Positions 35,550 to 46,344 of a stretch of 64,000 bases of DNA are shown in pieces (the first letter of the stretch is position 1; every line of letters starts with the position of its first letter). The notes under the pieces are model-generated. The model did not search any database and was not told the origin of the DNA. It was given only the letters and a program-made list of their open reading frames with translations. The DNA comes from Paenibacillus sacheonensis (GTDB taxonomy: Bacteria > Bacillota > Bacilli > Paenibacillales > Paenibacillaceae), in assembly GCF_009909195.1 (NCBI RefSeq), contig NZ_JAAAMU010000001.1, positions 558,001 through 622,000 on the forward strand, read 5' to 3'. The position numbers and the translations under genes are program-made.

Positions 35550-36935
35550 ATGCACATTATCGTTGTCGGACTGAATTATCGTACGGCTCCGGTTGAGGTG
35601 AGGGAGCGCTTTACATTTGCCGATCGGGATCTGCCCGAGGCATTGAAGCAGCTCAAACAAACCAAAAGCATCATGGAATGTGTCATTGTAGCGACCTGTA
35701 ACCGTACGGAGCTGTATGCGGTAGTTGATCGCCCGCATCTGTGCGGACACTACATTCGCAGCTTTATGGAGAAATGGTTCGGCACGCCGAGACAGCAGTT
35801 TACCTCGGATTTATATATGTATGAAGACGAACGGGCGATCGAACATTTGTTCCGCGTAACATGCGGTTTGGACTCCATGGTCATCGGCGAGACGCAAATT
35901 CTCGGACAAGTAAAGAGTGCATTCCTGCTGGCGCAAGAACTGAAGACGACAGGAACGTTGTTCAACGCGATCTTCAAACAAGCGGTTACGCTTGCGAAGA
36001 AGGCGCACTCCGATACGGCAGTCGGCGAAGCGGCGGTGTCGGTCAGCTACGCGGCAGTCGAACTGGGCAAACGGATCTTCGGCCAGTTCGGCGGCAAGAC
36101 GGTCATGATCGTCGGTGCCGGCAAAATGAGCGAACTGACGGCGAAGCATCTCTATTCCAGCGGCGTGGAGCGCGTGTTCGTCGTGAACCGAACGTATGAC
36201 CGCGCGGTCCAACTGGCGGATAAGTTCAATGGCACGCCGCTGAACATGACGGAGGCTATCGCGCGCCTGCACGAAACGGATATCGTCATCAGCTCCACGG
36301 GCTCCGAAGGCTTCGTGCTCGTACGGGAACAGGTAGAAGCAGCGATGCGCAAACGGAAATCGCGCCCGCTGTTCATGATCGATATCGCGGTTCCGCGGGA
36401 TTTGGATCCTTCGATCGCTTCCGTCCAGAACGTATTCCTGTACGACATCGACGATCTCGAAGGGATCGTCGAGAGTAATATGGAACAGCGCCGCCAAGAA
36501 GCGGCGAAGATCGAAACGTTCATCGCGGCAGAGCTGGAAGCTTACCGTCAATGGTACAAGACGCTTGGCGTCGCGCCGCTGATTCAAGCGCTCCAGACGA
36601 AAGGCGCTGCCATTCATGCGGAAACGATGGGAAGCCTGGCTAACAAGCTGCCTAACCTAAGCGACCGTGAGCTCAAGATCATCCATAAGCTGACGAAGAG
36701 CATCGTGAATCAAATGATGAGCGATCCCATCGTGCGGATAAAGGAAATGTCCGGCGAGAAACACGCGGATCAAGCAATGGATATGTTTGTGAAATTATTC
36801 GCGCTTGAGGAAGAAGTCGAGCGGGCCGAACAGAAGGCGGCGTCCGCGAAGCCTTCGGCGCGCGCGGAATCGTCGTTATCAGCGGAATCTGCGCCGAAGC
36901 TTGGAAAAGGCGCGGTCCCGGCCCTTTTGACCTAA
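35550..36935 (+). CDS. hemA: Glutamyl-tRNA reductase
   Basis: A 461-residue enzyme that reduces glutamyl-tRNA to glutamate-1-semialdehyde, the first committed haem step. The nucleophile is Cys50 in VATCNRTELYAV; the NADPH domain has VMIVGAGKMSELTAKHL near 188, followed by VVNRTYDRA. The C-terminal dimerisation helix is followed by an unusual Ala/Ser/Glu-rich tail (about 430-455). First gene of hemA-hemX-sirC-hemC-cobA/hemD-hemB-hemL. Confidence 0.97.
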   Translation: MHIIVVGLNYRTAPVEVRERFTFADRDLPEALKQLKQTKSIMECVIVATCNRTELYAVVDRPHLCGHYIRSFMEKWFGTPRQQFTSDLYMYEDERAIEHLFRVTCGLDSMVIGETQILGQVKSAFLLAQELKTTGTLFNAIFKQAVTLAKKAHSDTAVGEAAVSVSYAAVELGKRIFGQFGGKTVMIVGAGKMSELTAKHLYSSGVERVFVVNRTYDRAVQLADKFNGTPLNMTEAIARLHETDIVISSTGSEGFVLVREQVEAAMRKRKSRPLFMIDIAVPRDLDPSIASVQNVFLYDIDDLEGIVESNMEQRRQEAAKIETFIAAELEAYRQWYKTLGVAPLIQALQTKGAAIHAETMGSLANKLPNLSDRELKIIHKLTKSIVNQMMSDPIVRIKEMSGEKHADQAMDMFVKLFALEEEVERAEQKAASAKPSARAESSLSAESAPKLGKGAVPALLT

Positions 36936-36963
36936 ATCGGCCTGGCGGGTAGCGGAGGCGGCT

Positions 36964-37782
36964 ATGGTTACTCATAATTGGTTCTATGATGGAATACTGT
37001 ATGTCTACGCCCTGAGCCTCTTGTTTTACTTCTCGGATTTCGTCGATCGAAACCGGCAAGCAAAGCAGGTGGGAACAGGGCTGCTTATTTTCGTATGGGT
37101 GCTGCAAACGGGCTTTCTCGTCCATCGCATCATATCGCATTTGGATATGACGCTCATGACCTTGTTCGAGTACCTGCTTATATTCTCTTGGCTGCTTATT
37201 ACGATTTCGTTAGTGATGAGCCGTTTTTTTCGAATGGAATTCATCGTATTCTTCGTCAATGTCATTGGCTTTGCCGTGTTGACCGTCAATTTGTTCCGCA
37301 TCGGATCGGGAGCCTCGCTCGCGAGATGGGAACTAGCCCACGACATGCTGATCGTGCACATCGCGCTCATGATTCTTGCATATACCGCATTTACGATCAG
37401 CGCGATATTCTCGGGCATGTATCTGTTTCTATTCGCGAGGCTCAAAGGCAAGCAGTGGACGAAACGGATGCAGCGGCTGCCAAGCTTGGATGCGGCGGAT
37501 CGGTTCATGTTTCGGGTGTCGTTGGTCGGAACGCCGCTGCTTATGCTCTCCCTGGCCGTTGCCGTGACGTCCATCCTCATCGAAGGACGTTATGGCTTGC
37601 TGCTGGATTGGAAGGTCATCATCTCCTTCATTGCGCTCGGCTTGTACATTTGGAACGTGACAAAGCATCAGTGGTTCGATGGAACGGGCTTGAAATTCGC
37701 GCGCTATAATCTCATCAGCTACGCGGTGCTGCTGCTGAACGTCTTCACCAACCAAGCATCCAATTTTCATGGATGGTCGTAA
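36964..37782 (+). CDS. hemX: HemX, CcsA-like integral membrane protein
   Basis: A 272-residue polytopic protein with about eight membrane segments of the cytochrome c assembly (CcsA/CcmC) family. The region ARWELAHDMLIVHIALMILAY with conserved His is the family core. HemX in B. subtilis lies in the same place after hemA and lowers HemA protein level. GGAGG precedes the ATG. Confidence 0.88.
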   Translation: MVTHNWFYDGILYVYALSLLFYFSDFVDRNRQAKQVGTGLLIFVWVLQTGFLVHRIISHLDMTLMTLFEYLLIFSWLLITISLVMSRFFRMEFIVFFVNVIGFAVLTVNLFRIGSGASLARWELAHDMLIVHIALMILAYTAFTISAIFSGMYLFLFARLKGKQWTKRMQRLPSLDAADRFMFRVSLVGTPLLMLSLAVAVTSILIEGRYGLLLDWKVIISFIALGLYIWNVTKHQWFDGTGLKFARYNLISYAVLLLNVFTNQASNFHGWS

Positions 37783-37846
37783 AGCGTAAAGTGCGAAGCG
37801 TGAAGCGTCGTGACGCATAAGGAGACTTTGCGGGGAGGAACGGCTA

Positions 37847-38530
37847 ATGTCGGCGTATTATCCGATCATGGTGAGATTATTCGGCAAACGGTGCGTCGTC
37901 GTCGGTGGCGGAGCGGTCGCAGAGCGCAAGACGATCGCGCTTTTGGAAGGCGGGGCGGACGATCTCATCGTCGTGGCTCCCCAGGTGACGACGAGGCTCG
38001 AAGAGCTTGCTGCAGCCGGGTGTATCGCGCTTCTGCGAAGGGAATACCAAGATAAAGATAGCGAAGGCGCATTCCTGCTGATCGCGGCCACGAACGACCG
38101 GCTGCTGAACAGCGGGATTGCCGTGTATGCGGAGAAACGCGGCCTATTGGTCAACACCGCGGAAATGGGAGAAGCGGGTAGCTTCATTACGCCTTCCGTC
38201 GTGAGGCGGGGCGAGCTGGTGATCGCCTTGACGACGGGCGGCGCAAGTCCCGCGTTGACTGCCCTGCTGAGACGGCGGCTTGCCGCGCAGTACGGACAAG
38301 CTTACGAGCCGTTTCTGGAGCGGCTGCACGCGCTGCGCAAGCGAGTGTTGGCAGAGGTAGCCGATCCCGAGCTTCGGGCAGCCGTACTTCGCCTGGCTGC
38401 CGAGGAACTGCCCAATGAAGACGATCAAGGGAAGAACGACTTCGGCAGAGGGATGTCCTCCGGCCAAATTGATTTCGATATCGAAGAATGGATGACCAAG
38501 CTGCTTCGGGCGGCCGAGAGGGGACGATAG
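37847..38530 (+). CDS. Precorrin-2 dehydrogenase / sirohydrochlorin ferrochelatase-like (SirC type)
   Basis: A 227-residue protein like the N-terminal (CysG-B) part of siroheme synthase. NAD-binding [30 protein letters not shown] opens it, then [12 protein letters not shown] and the late [18 protein letters not shown]. It oxidises precorrin-2 to sirohydrochlorin; iron insertion by the same protein is possible but not shown. With the CobA domain two genes downstream it completes a siroheme branch. GGGGAGG precedes the ATG. Confidence 0.88.
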   Translation: MSAYYPIMVRLFGKRCVVVGGGAVAERKTIALLEGGADDLIVVAPQVTTRLEELAAAGCIALLRREYQDKDSEGAFLLIAATNDRLLNSGIAVYAEKRGLLVNTAEMGEAGSFITPSVVRRGELVIALTTGGASPALTALLRRRLAAQYGQAYEPFLERLHALRKRVLAEVADPELRAAVLRLAAEELPNEDDQGKNDFGRGMSSGQIDFDIEEWMTKLLRAAERGR

Positions 38531-38534
38531 AAAC

Positions 38535-39497
38535 ATGACTTATATCGTAGACGGACAGAGAGTTATCGTCGTTGGAACCAGACAGAGCGCGCTGGCGCTT
38601 ACGCAAACCGGACAAGTCATCGATCAATTAAAGGCGCTGAGCGAGAAGCATGGGCTGCCGTATACATTCGAAATTCGCAAGATCGTGACCAAGGGAGACC
38701 GTATTCTCGACGTGACGCTGTCCAAGGTCGGCGGTAAGGGGTTGTTCGTCAAAGAAATCGAGCAGGCGCTGTTCGACGGCGAAATCGACCTCGCGGTTCA
38801 CAGCATGAAGGACATGCCGTACGAGCTGCCGGAGGGTCTGATGAACGGGGCGGTGCCGAAGCGCGTGGATCCGCGCGACTGCCTCATTACGGCGGGCGGC
38901 ATCGCCTTCGAGGAGCTCCCGCAAGGAGCGAAGGTCGGAACGAGCAGCCTTCGCCGCTCGAGCCAGCTGCTGAACGCGCGTCCGGATCTGCGGATCGAGT
39001 CGATTCGCGGCAATATCGATTCGCGTATCAAGAAATTGGAAACCGAAGGCTTCGATGCGATCGTTCTGGCGACTGCCGGTTTGCATCGGATGGGCTGGGA
39101 CGAGAAAATTTCGTCGTTCCTATCCGAAGAGGTCTGCGTGCCTGCTGTCGGACAAGGCGCGCTTGGCATCGAATGCCGCGAAGACGACGCCGATGTGCGT
39201 CACCTATTGTCGCTGCTTAACGATGCGGATACCGCGCTGACGGTAGCCGCGGAACGCAGCTTCCTCGGCGCGCTGAACGGCGGCTGCCAAATACCGATCG
39301 GCGCCCACGCGAAGCTGATCGAAAGCGGCGAAGGCGCGTCGGTCATCGAGCTTACGGGCATTGTCGGCTCAGCCGATGGAAGCGTGCTGTTGAAGGAAAC
39401 GGTTCGCGGACAGGATCCGGATGCCCTCGGCATCGAAGCCGCCGATCGCTTGAAAGCCAAGGGAGCGGACCGCATACTGGCGGAAGTGAGAGGATGA
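38535..39497 (+). CDS. hemC: Hydroxymethylbilane synthase (porphobilinogen deaminase)
   Basis: A 320-residue enzyme that joins four porphobilinogens. It has [15 protein letters not shown], the [11 protein letters not shown] active-site motif with the catalytic Asp, the arginine-rich [12 protein letters not shown] and Cys251 in [13 protein letters not shown], which carries the dipyrromethane cofactor. Its stop overlaps the next start (ATGA). Confidence 0.97.
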   Translation: MTYIVDGQRVIVVGTRQSALALTQTGQVIDQLKALSEKHGLPYTFEIRKIVTKGDRILDVTLSKVGGKGLFVKEIEQALFDGEIDLAVHSMKDMPYELPEGLMNGAVPKRVDPRDCLITAGGIAFEELPQGAKVGTSSLRRSSQLLNARPDLRIESIRGNIDSRIKKLETEGFDAIVLATAGLHRMGWDEKISSFLSEEVCVPAVGQGALGIECREDDADVRHLLSLLNDADTALTVAAERSFLGALNGGCQIPIGAHAKLIESGEGASVIELTGIVGSADGSVLLKETVRGQDPDALGIEAADRLKAKGADRILAEVRG

Positions 39498-41077
39498 TCG
39501 ACTTGCTAACGGGGAAAAGCAAAGGGAAGGTCTACCTGGTCGGCGCTGGTCCAGGCGATCCGAAGCTGATTACGCTTCGCGGCATGGAGTGCATCCGTGC
39601 CTGCGACGTTATCGTGTACGACAGACTGGCAAGCCCGCGGCTGCTGCGTTACTTGAAGCCGGAAGCGGAGAAGATATACGTAGGAAAGCTGCCTGACCGC
39701 CATACGATGAAGCAGGAAGATATCAATCAACTGCTTGTCGATTTGGCGCTGCAAGGGAAGATCGTTACCCGGCTCAAGGGAGGAGACCCGACGATATTCG
39801 GGCGCGTTGGCGAAGAAGCCGAGCTGTTGGTGAATAATAATATCGAATTCGACATCGTTCCTGGAATTACGTCTGCGATTGCCGTTCCGGCTTATGCGGG
39901 CATTCCGGTCACGCACCGGGACCTGGCCTCTTCCTTATCCATTATTACCGGGCACGAGAGCCCCGATAAACTCGATTATTCGATTCAATGGGACAAAGTT
40001 ACGCTGGCAACGGGCACGCTTGTTTTTCTGATGGGCGTGGCGAAGATCGGGTATATCGCGGAGCAGCTCATCAAGCACGGCAAACCGGCCGATACGCCGG
40101 TGGCGCTTATTCGCTGGGGCACGCGCGTCGAGCAGCGCACGGTGACGGGGACGCTCGAAACGATCGAAGCGATCGTGCAGGCTGCGAACTTCAAGCCGCC
40201 TGCGGTCATCGTCGTCGGCGACGTCGTGCTGCAGCGCGAGAAGCTGAATTGGTACGAGCGCAAGCCGCTGTTCGGAACGCGCGTGCTCGTTACGCGGGCG
40301 AGAGCGCAGAGCAGCGAGCTTAGCGAGCAGATCGAAGAGTTAGGCGGCGAGGCCTGCGAGTTCCCGGTCATCGAGACGCGCCCCGTCTCGGAGCCGGAGG
40401 CAGCAGCGCACATTCGATCCGCTTTGCAGAAAGCCGGCGAGTACGACTGGCTGATGTTCACGAGCGTGAATGGCGTCGAATATTTCTTCGATTGGCTGAA
40501 GAAGCTGCGCATCGACATCCGCCAGTTCCACCGTGCCGGCATCGCGGCCGTTGGACCCAAGACGGCGGAAGCGCTGGAGAAGCGGGGCGTCATCGCCGGC
40601 GTGCTGCCGGTAAAGTTTCAGGCAGAAGATCTGCTGGATAGCTTAGCGGATCAGTTGGAACCCGGCCAGCGCGTGCTGCTGCCAAGAGGCGACCTGGCGA
40701 GGGAAGTGCTGCCGCGCGAACTGAGAGCCAGAGGCCTGGAGCCCGTCGAAATCGATGTCTATGAAACCATTATCGCGCAGGAACAAGACGAAGAAACGCT
40801 TGATCTGTTGAAGAACGGCGGCGTGCACGTCATTACCTTCGCGAGCTCGTCCACGGTGACGAATCTGCTGGAGGTGCTCCGCCGCATGGGCGTCGCGGAC
40901 CCGCAGTCGCTGCTTAACGGCATCGACATTGCCTGCATCGGTCCGGTTACCGCTAAAACCGCTGCCGAGGCCGGCCTGAACGTGACCATACAACCGGAAG
41001 AGGCGACCATCGACAAGCTTGTCGAAGCCATCGCCGAATCGCGCGCGGCGCATCGATTTGAATTAGGAGGCGTTTAA
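39494..41077 (+). CDS. CobA-HemD fusion: uroporphyrinogen-III C-methyltransferase / uroporphyrinogen-III synthase
   Basis: A 527-residue two-domain protein. Residues about 13-250 form CobA (SUMT), which methylates uroporphyrinogen III to precorrin-2: [38 protein letters not shown] and [21 protein letters not shown] are typical. Residues about 262-515 form HemD, which closes and inverts the tetrapyrrole ring: [33 protein letters not shown] and a late [15 protein letters not shown]. The fusion puts the siroheme branch point and the preceding synthase in one chain. Confidence 0.95.
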   Translation: MIDLLTGKSKGKVYLVGAGPGDPKLITLRGMECIRACDVIVYDRLASPRLLRYLKPEAEKIYVGKLPDRHTMKQEDINQLLVDLALQGKIVTRLKGGDPTIFGRVGEEAELLVNNNIEFDIVPGITSAIAVPAYAGIPVTHRDLASSLSIITGHESPDKLDYSIQWDKVTLATGTLVFLMGVAKIGYIAEQLIKHGKPADTPVALIRWGTRVEQRTVTGTLETIEAIVQAANFKPPAVIVVGDVVLQREKLNWYERKPLFGTRVLVTRARAQSSELSEQIEELGGEACEFPVIETRPVSEPEAAAHIRSALQKAGEYDWLMFTSVNGVEYFFDWLKKLRIDIRQFHRAGIAAVGPKTAEALEKRGVIAGVLPVKFQAEDLLDSLADQLEPGQRVLLPRGDLAREVLPRELRARGLEPVEIDVYETIIAQEQDEETLDLLKNGGVHVITFASSSTVTNLLEVLRRMGVADPQSLLNGIDIACIGPVTAKTAAEAGLNVTIQPEEATIDKLVEAIAESRAAHRFELGGV

Positions 41078-41080
41078 TAG

Positions 41081-42076
41081 ATGGCATTCCCAATAACAAG
41101 ACACCGACGATTGCGCAGAACGGCGGCGATGCGCAGCATCGTCCGCGAAACGCAGCTGAGCGTCGACGATTTTATCTATCCCCTTTTTGTAACGCATGGC
41201 ACGGACGTGAAAGTAGAAATCTCCTCGATGCCGGGCGTGTACCATCTGTCGCTCGATAGGCTGAGGGCTGAAATCGATGTCGTCGTCGCTTCGGGCGTAA
41301 AAGCCGTGCTGCTGTTCGGGCTGCCGGAGACCAAGGACGCCGTCGGAACGTCGGCATTCGAAGCGGACGGAATCGTCCAGCAGGCGACGCGCGCGATCAA
41401 AGAATGGGCGCCGGAACTGCTGGTTGTCGCGGATACGTGCCTATGCGAATTTACGGATCACGGCCACTGCGGCATGATTCATCACGACCCCCGCACCGGC
41501 AGCGCCGAAGTCGACAACGACTCGTCGCTCGAACTGCTGGTCAAGACGGCAGTATCCCAGGCGCAAGCAGGCGCGGACATCATCGCGCCTTCGAACATGA
41601 TGGACGGCTTCGTCGGCGCGATCCGTGAGGGATTGGATGCGGCGGGCTTCGAAATGGTCCCGATCATGTCCTATTCCGTCAAATACGCATCGGCGTTCTA
41701 CGGACCTTTCCGCGAAGCCGCGCAATCGGCCCCGCAGTTCGGCGACCGAAAATCGTACCAGATGGATCCGGCGAACGCCCGCGAGGCGCTTCGCGAAGCG
41801 GAATCCGACGTTCTCGAGGGCGCGGATATGCTGATGGTGAAGCCGGCCCTGGCGTATATGGACGTCATCCGCATGCTGAAGGAACAATACGACTTGCCGC
41901 TTGTCGCGTATAACGTAAGCGCCGAATATTCCATGGTGAAAGCAGCAGCGGCGAACGGCTGGATCGACGAGCGCGCCATCGTGCTGGAGACGTTGACAGG
42001 CATGAAGCGCGCAGGCGCGGATGTCATCATTACGTACCATGCCCTGGACGCTGCACGCTGGCTGCGCGGTGAATAA
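41081..42076 (+). CDS. hemB: Porphobilinogen synthase (delta-aminolaevulinic acid dehydratase)
   Basis: A 331-residue enzyme that condenses two 5-aminolaevulinates. The two Schiff-base lysines lie in [18 protein letters not shown] (near 202) and [14 protein letters not shown] (near 254); the zinc-type cysteine motif is seen in [20 protein letters not shown] lies inside the end of the preceding gene. Confidence 0.97.
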   Translation: MAFPITRHRRLRRTAAMRSIVRETQLSVDDFIYPLFVTHGTDVKVEISSMPGVYHLSLDRLRAEIDVVVASGVKAVLLFGLPETKDAVGTSAFEADGIVQQATRAIKEWAPELLVVADTCLCEFTDHGHCGMIHHDPRTGSAEVDNDSSLELLVKTAVSQAQAGADIIAPSNMMDGFVGAIREGLDAAGFEMVPIMSYSVKYASAFYGPFREAAQSAPQFGDRKSYQMDPANAREALREAESDVLEGADMLMVKPALAYMDVIRMLKEQYDLPLVAYNVSAEYSMVKAAAANGWIDERAIVLETLTGMKRAGADVIITYHALDAARWLRGE

Positions 42077-42159
42077 GGAAACCATCCGTATCCGACCCGA
42101 TATCACCTAAAAAGCATAGCATGTCCACAAACAATAGACAGGCAGGTGTCAACCAACCC

Positions 42160-43461
42160 ATGATCGATAGTAATCGCAAACGCTCGGACGAGCGGTCCAA
42201 AGCCGCCTTCGCAAAAGCGAAAACGGTCATCCCGGGAGGCGTTAATTCCCCGGTTCGCGCATTCAAATCCGTCGGCCTCACGCCCGTCTACATGGAGCGC
42301 GGCGAAGGCTACCGCGTCTTCGATATCGACGGCAACAGCTACATCGACTACGTGGCTTCCTGGGGACCGCTCATCATGGGGCACGCGCATCCCGAAGTCA
42401 TTGAAGCGGTGAAGAAAACGGCCGAGAAAGGCACGAGCTTCGGTGCGCCGACGGAATTGGAGACGCTGATGGCGGAGCTCGTCTGCTCGCGCGTACCGTC
42501 TGTCGAAGTCGTGCGAATGGTGAATTCCGGAACGGAAGCGACCATGAGCGCGCTGCGCCTGGCGCGGGGATATACGAAACGCAGCAAAATTTTGAAATTC
42601 GAAGGCTCCTATCACGGCCATGCCGACAGCCTGCTGATCAAAGCCGGATCGGGCGTCGCGACGCTTGGTCTGCCGGACAGTCCCGGCGTGCCGGAAAGCG
42701 TGGCTTCGCATACGATTACGGTCCCTTACAATGATCTGGAAGCCGTAAAGTATGCATTCGAGCAGTTTGGCGAGGAAATCGCTTGTATCATCGTAGAGCC
42801 TGTCGCCGGCAACATGGGCGTCGTTCCGCCGCTGCCCGGCTTCCTGCAGGGCCTGCGGGATGTTACGACCCAATACGGCAGTTTGCTGATCTTCGACGAA
42901 GTCATGACCGGCTTCCGCGTCGGTTTCCATTGCGCGCAAGGCTTGTACGGCATAACTCCGGATCTGACCTGCCTGGGCAAAGTCATCGGCGGCGGCTTGC
43001 CTGTCGGCGCATATGGCGGCAAGCGGGAAATCATGGAAATGATGGCGCCGAGCGGACCGATCTATCAAGCCGGCACGCTGTCCGGCAATCCCCTCGCGAT
43101 GGCGGCCGGCTACACGACCCTCAGCTTGCTGACGCCTGACACGTACGAGCAAATGGAACGCATGTCCATTCGCCTGCAGCTTGGCTTCGAGGCCAATGCC
43201 GCGAAGCATGGAATTGCCAGCACGATCAACCGCGTCGGCTCCATGGTTTGCCCGTTCTTTACCGAAACGCATGTCATCAACTACGATACGGCCAAAACCG
43301 CTGACCTGGAACGGTTCAAAGCTTACTTCGGCGCCATGCTCGATCTGGGCATCAGCATCGCTCCTTCGCAATTCGAAGGCATGTTCGTGTCGGGTATTCA
43401 CGATGAGGCGGCCATCGATGCGACGATCGAGGCGCATGATGAGGCGCTTCGCCGGCTATAG
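42160..43461 (+). CDS. hemL: Glutamate-1-semialdehyde 2,1-aminomutase
   Basis: A 433-residue PLP enzyme that makes 5-aminolaevulinate. The start [24 protein letters not shown], the [16 protein letters not shown] motif, FDEVMTGFR (PLP-binding Asp) and the PLP lysine in [19 protein letters not shown] define the family. The ATG at 42160 is preferred to 42121 since the product then starts as other HemL proteins do; neither has a strong ribosome site. Last gene of the haem operon. Confidence 0.93.
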   Translation: MIDSNRKRSDERSKAAFAKAKTVIPGGVNSPVRAFKSVGLTPVYMERGEGYRVFDIDGNSYIDYVASWGPLIMGHAHPEVIEAVKKTAEKGTSFGAPTELETLMAELVCSRVPSVEVVRMVNSGTEATMSALRLARGYTKRSKILKFEGSYHGHADSLLIKAGSGVATLGLPDSPGVPESVASHTITVPYNDLEAVKYAFEQFGEEIACIIVEPVAGNMGVVPPLPGFLQGLRDVTTQYGSLLIFDEVMTGFRVGFHCAQGLYGITPDLTCLGKVIGGGLPVGAYGGKREIMEMMAPSGPIYQAGTLSGNPLAMAAGYTTLSLLTPDTYEQMERMSIRLQLGFEANAAKHGIASTINRVGSMVCPFFTETHVINYDTAKTADLERFKAYFGAMLDLGISIAPSQFEGMFVSGIHDEAAIDATIEAHDEALRRL

Positions 43462-43501
43462 TTGAAACGTGCTCGTTAGCAAGTATGGGAGATGAGTGAA
43501 T

Positions 43502-44518
43502 ATGATCATGGATCGTCAAGCGCTGCCCTATGCGCGTAATGGAGAGTGGCTGTCGGTTGCGGCAGCCGACCTGCTTCTCTATGCGCATAACGCAGGCATA
43601 GCCGTCTCTCCGATCGAGGCCGGGAGCCATCCGCATCATGTGCGGATTTGGCTGCTGGCCCTTGGTTTATTTCCGGAGAAATGGCTGAATCGACTGTTCT
43701 CGATAGGCGGCATTCAAATGGATGAAGGCATGGTCCGGCTGAGGAACTTCCTGCCGGGCGATCCCGTTAGAGACGAGGCATTCCGTATAGCGCAGCATAC
43801 GCTGCCATCGGCTTCGGCCTCGGTTGCTTCCGTCCCGACTGATATAGAAACGCCTGCAGCCGAGGCGTTGTTTCGGGATGATTGGTGTCTCGTCATGGAC
43901 AAACCCGCTGGCATGCCGGTACATGCTTCCGCTCCAGGCCAACGCGGCACGCTTGACGAAGCGGCCGCCCGTACCGGTTTGCTGCATGGCGATCCGCAGC
44001 CCGCCAAACATATTCATCGCCTGGACGACGATACGGCAGGCCCTGTTCTCTATGCACGCAATGAGCTGGCGCAGCTGCGGCTCGATGAAGCCATGCGCGC
44101 CAAGGTCATCGGGAGACAATATGCCGCCGTCGTCCAGGGTATTCCGAAGCGGAAGAGCGGCACCGTGAACGCTCCGATCGGAAAAGACCGGCACCACCGT
44201 TCCAGGCGCATCGTAACGCCGGGAGGCGACGAAGCGGTCACGCATTACGAGACGCTCGAAACCTATCGAGGAGCCGCGCTCGTCCGGCTATGGCTCGAAA
44301 CGGGAAGAACCCATCAGATCCGCGTCCATATGAGCTTCTTGGGTCATCCGCTCGTCGGCGATGCCTTGTATGGCGGACGAGATGCGATTTTGCGCCATCA
44401 GGCGCTTCGAGGCGAGCAATTGACCTTCCGGCATCCGTGGAGCGGCAGCGAGATGACCTTGCAGGCTCCGGAACCGGCATGGTTCGCCGAAGTCCGGCGC
44501 CGCTACGCGTCCCTGTGA
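43502..44518 (+). CDS. RluA-family pseudouridine synthase
   Basis: A 338-residue protein. The catalytic motif HIHRLDDDTAGPVLYA near 165 carries the essential Asp in HRLD; TAGP replaces the usual TSG. LVMDKPAGMPVHA and ETGRTHQIRVHMSFLGHPLVGD are standard RluA-group motifs. About the first 125 residues form an extra N-terminal part without a clear S4 domain, weakly resembling part of one (FPEKWLNRLFSIGGIQMD). The ATG at 43502 follows GGAGATG. Confidence 0.83.
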   Translation: MIMDRQALPYARNGEWLSVAAADLLLYAHNAGIAVSPIEAGSHPHHVRIWLLALGLFPEKWLNRLFSIGGIQMDEGMVRLRNFLPGDPVRDEAFRIAQHTLPSASASVASVPTDIETPAAEALFRDDWCLVMDKPAGMPVHASAPGQRGTLDEAAARTGLLHGDPQPAKHIHRLDDDTAGPVLYARNELAQLRLDEAMRAKVIGRQYAAVVQGIPKRKSGTVNAPIGKDRHHRSRRIVTPGGDEAVTHYETLETYRGAALVRLWLETGRTHQIRVHMSFLGHPLVGDALYGGRDAILRHQALRGEQLTFRHPWSGSEMTLQAPEPAWFAEVRRRYASL

Positions 44519-44711
44519 AAATCGTAGTCATGCCTTCCACCCCCTTGCCATATAGTTAAATAGGCAAGATGAAACGCCTGTCGCTTGTTTGCCGGCGCTG
44601 CGGGTTTCATTCCAATAGAAAGATAAGCAGAGTATGAGCGGCCTAATACTTACTTATGGTTGATGGAAACGGCAACCAAGCATTGGAAGAGGGGAAGGGA
44701 GGACGACTAGC

Positions 44712-46217
44712 GTGCCAAGCCAGTCAAACGGTTTGCGATTTGATATTTACGAGCGGGTGCATTTGCCTGATGAAGTGGCGGCTATCGACGAGCTGGATGA
44801 AATCGAGCTCGTTCCGCGCATTGGCGTTGTGCAGCAAGACGAGCAGGTTCTGCTGAAAGGACATCTGCTGCTGACGGGCGTATATCGTTCGGAGGAGCAG
44901 CCGCTGTCGGAGCAGTCGCTGGAGCATTGGATTCCGGTCGAAATTACGCTGCCGCTGAACCGCATTCACCGATTGGACGACATCTCCGTCGAAATCGACA
45001 ACTTCGACGTGGATGTGCTGTCCACGCGGACGCTCAACATCACGGGCGTGCTGTCGTTGTTCGGCATCGAAATCGAGCAGCCTAGCTCGCAGGCGGCGGA
45101 TTGGCAGCGGGAGGAACCGTATACCGTCGTGCACAGCAGGGATGAGGAACAACCGTTCGAAGCGCCTTCGTTCTTTGACGCGCAGCGTTCGGAGGAGCAG
45201 CCATATTTGGCGCAGCCGCCTCAATTCTGGGAGACGGAGCAATCCCGTCAAGCAGAAGAGCAGGACGCGCAGCGAGCTTTGGCTTCCCGGGCCGAGGCGG
45301 AGGAGGCGCGCGAAGCGCTGGCCCGTACCGCCAGAGCCAGAGAGCAGGAGCTGCTGGTCCATGCGCAGCAGGAAATCGCGCGTCAGGAAGCCGATCGCCA
45401 AGAGGCTGCCCGTCAGGAAGCCGACCGCCAAGAAGCCGCCCGCCAGGAGGCTGCCCGTCAGGAAGCCGCCCGCCAGGAGGCCGCCCGTCAGGAAGCCGAC
45501 CGCCAGGAAGCTGCCCGTCAGGAAGCCGACCGCCAGGAAGCGGTGCTGCAAGAAGCTGCGCGTCAAGAAGAGATCCTTCAGGAAGCGGTTGAGGAAGCCG
45601 AGCGCGAAGCGGCTCAGGACGCCGAGCGGCAGCAATTCGCTCAGACGTCCGAATCTCCGGCGTTTGAAGCGGATGCTCCGCAGCAGCAGACTTGGCAGCC
45701 GGAGCCTGCCCCGGAAGAGGCGTCGCCTGTACCGTCCGCTTTCGCGCAGCCGGAAGCCGAGTCTCCATTCCGCACGCAGCCGGCGCCCGAAGCCGTGCAG
45801 CTGTTCGGCGACGTTTCCGTGCAGGATACCGATACGGAGCGCAAGCAGCTTCGCGTCGCGCTGGCCGGCAAGCCTGCGGAGGACGAAACGGCGCAGCAAG
45901 GAGCTGCCAATGTCAGCTTCAGGTCGCTGCTCCAGTCCAGCAGGCGGGAGCAGGAGGCCAAAGCTGCCGCGGAACAGCATGCGGAGCGCGAAGCCGCGCA
46001 GAACCGCAAATCCTCCGGCGATGAAATCGAATGGAAAAACCTGCTTCGTCCGAACGAGGATCATGCGTTCCGCAAGATGCGCATCTGCATCGTGCAGCGC
46101 GAAGAAACGCTGGATCTTATTGCCGGCCGCTACCAGCTGCAAGCGCGGGAGATCGCGCTCTACAACCGGCTAAGCGATCAAAGCGTCAGCGAAGGCCAGG
46201 TCCTGTACATCCCTTGA
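44712..46217 (+). CDS. spoVID: Spore coat assembly protein SpoVID (C-terminal LysM, Arg-Gln-Glu-Ala repeats)
   Basis: A 501-residue protein. The N-terminal domain (about 7-120) matches SpoVID, the anchor for coat encasement: FDIYERVHLPDEVAAIDELDEIEL and VLLKGHLLLTGVY are characteristic. A low-complexity, charged middle follows with thirteen RQEAx repeats (residues about 224-288), which probably form a helix. The end is a LysM-like domain (ICIVQREETLDLIAGRYQL). B. subtilis has the same neighbour, valS, downstream. GTG start at 44712 after GGGAGG. Confidence 0.9.
   Translation: MPSQSNGLRFDIYERVHLPDEVAAIDELDEIELVPRIGVVQQDEQVLLKGHLLLTGVYRSEEQPLSEQSLEHWIPVEITLPLNRIHRLDDISVEIDNFDVDVLSTRTLNITGVLSLFGIEIEQPSSQAADWQREEPYTVVHSRDEEQPFEAPSFFDAQRSEEQPYLAQPPQFWETEQSRQAEEQDAQRALASRAEAEEAREALARTARAREQELLVHAQQEIARQEADRQEAARQEADRQEAARQEAARQEAARQEAARQEADRQEAARQEADRQEAVLQEAARQEEILQEAVEEAEREAAQDAERQQFAQTSESPAFEADAPQQQTWQPEPAPEEASPVPSAFAQPEAESPFRTQPAPEAVQLFGDVSVQDTDTERKQLRVALAGKPAEDETAQQGAANVSFRSLLQSSRREQEAKAAAEQHAEREAAQNRKSSGDEIEWKNLLRPNEDHAFRKMRICIVQREETLDLIAGRYQLQAREIALYNRLSDQSVSEGQVLYIP
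45381..45575 (+). repeat. Tandem 15-base repeats coding for RQEA-D/A in spoVID
   Basis: Thirteen units of five codons (RQEAD, RQEAA and variants) run without a break. Base variants (CGTCAGGAAGCC, CGCCAAGAAGCC, CGCCAGGAGGCC) show that copies have diverged only slightly. Confidence 0.9.
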
Positions 46218-46228
46218 AGCGTCATAGT

Positions 46229-46274
46229 AGAGCCTGCCGAAAGCCTCTAAGGAGGCCTCTCGGCAGGCTTTTGC
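46229..46274 (+). terminator. Terminator of spoVID
   Basis: AGCCTGCCGA (46231-46240) pairs with TCGGCAGGCT (46260-46269), followed by TTTG; an inner GCCTC/GAGGC pair forms the tip. Confidence 0.88.
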
Positions 46275-46307
46275 CATATAATCGAGCCAGGGTGCGGCCC
46301 ACTGGGA

Positions 46308-46337
46308 TTGACGATTGCAAATAAGAACGTGTATGAT
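46308..46337 (+). promoter_or_regulatory. Promoter of the valS leader
   Basis: TTGACG (46308-46313), an 18-base spacer and TATGAT (46332-46337) lie just upstream of the T-box RNA. Confidence 0.65.
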
Positions 46338-46344
46338 AGAAAAA

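Noticed and set aside
45381..45575. Tandem repeats considered as CRISPR
   Set aside because: Units are 15 bases, have no spacers and lie in frame inside spoVID.
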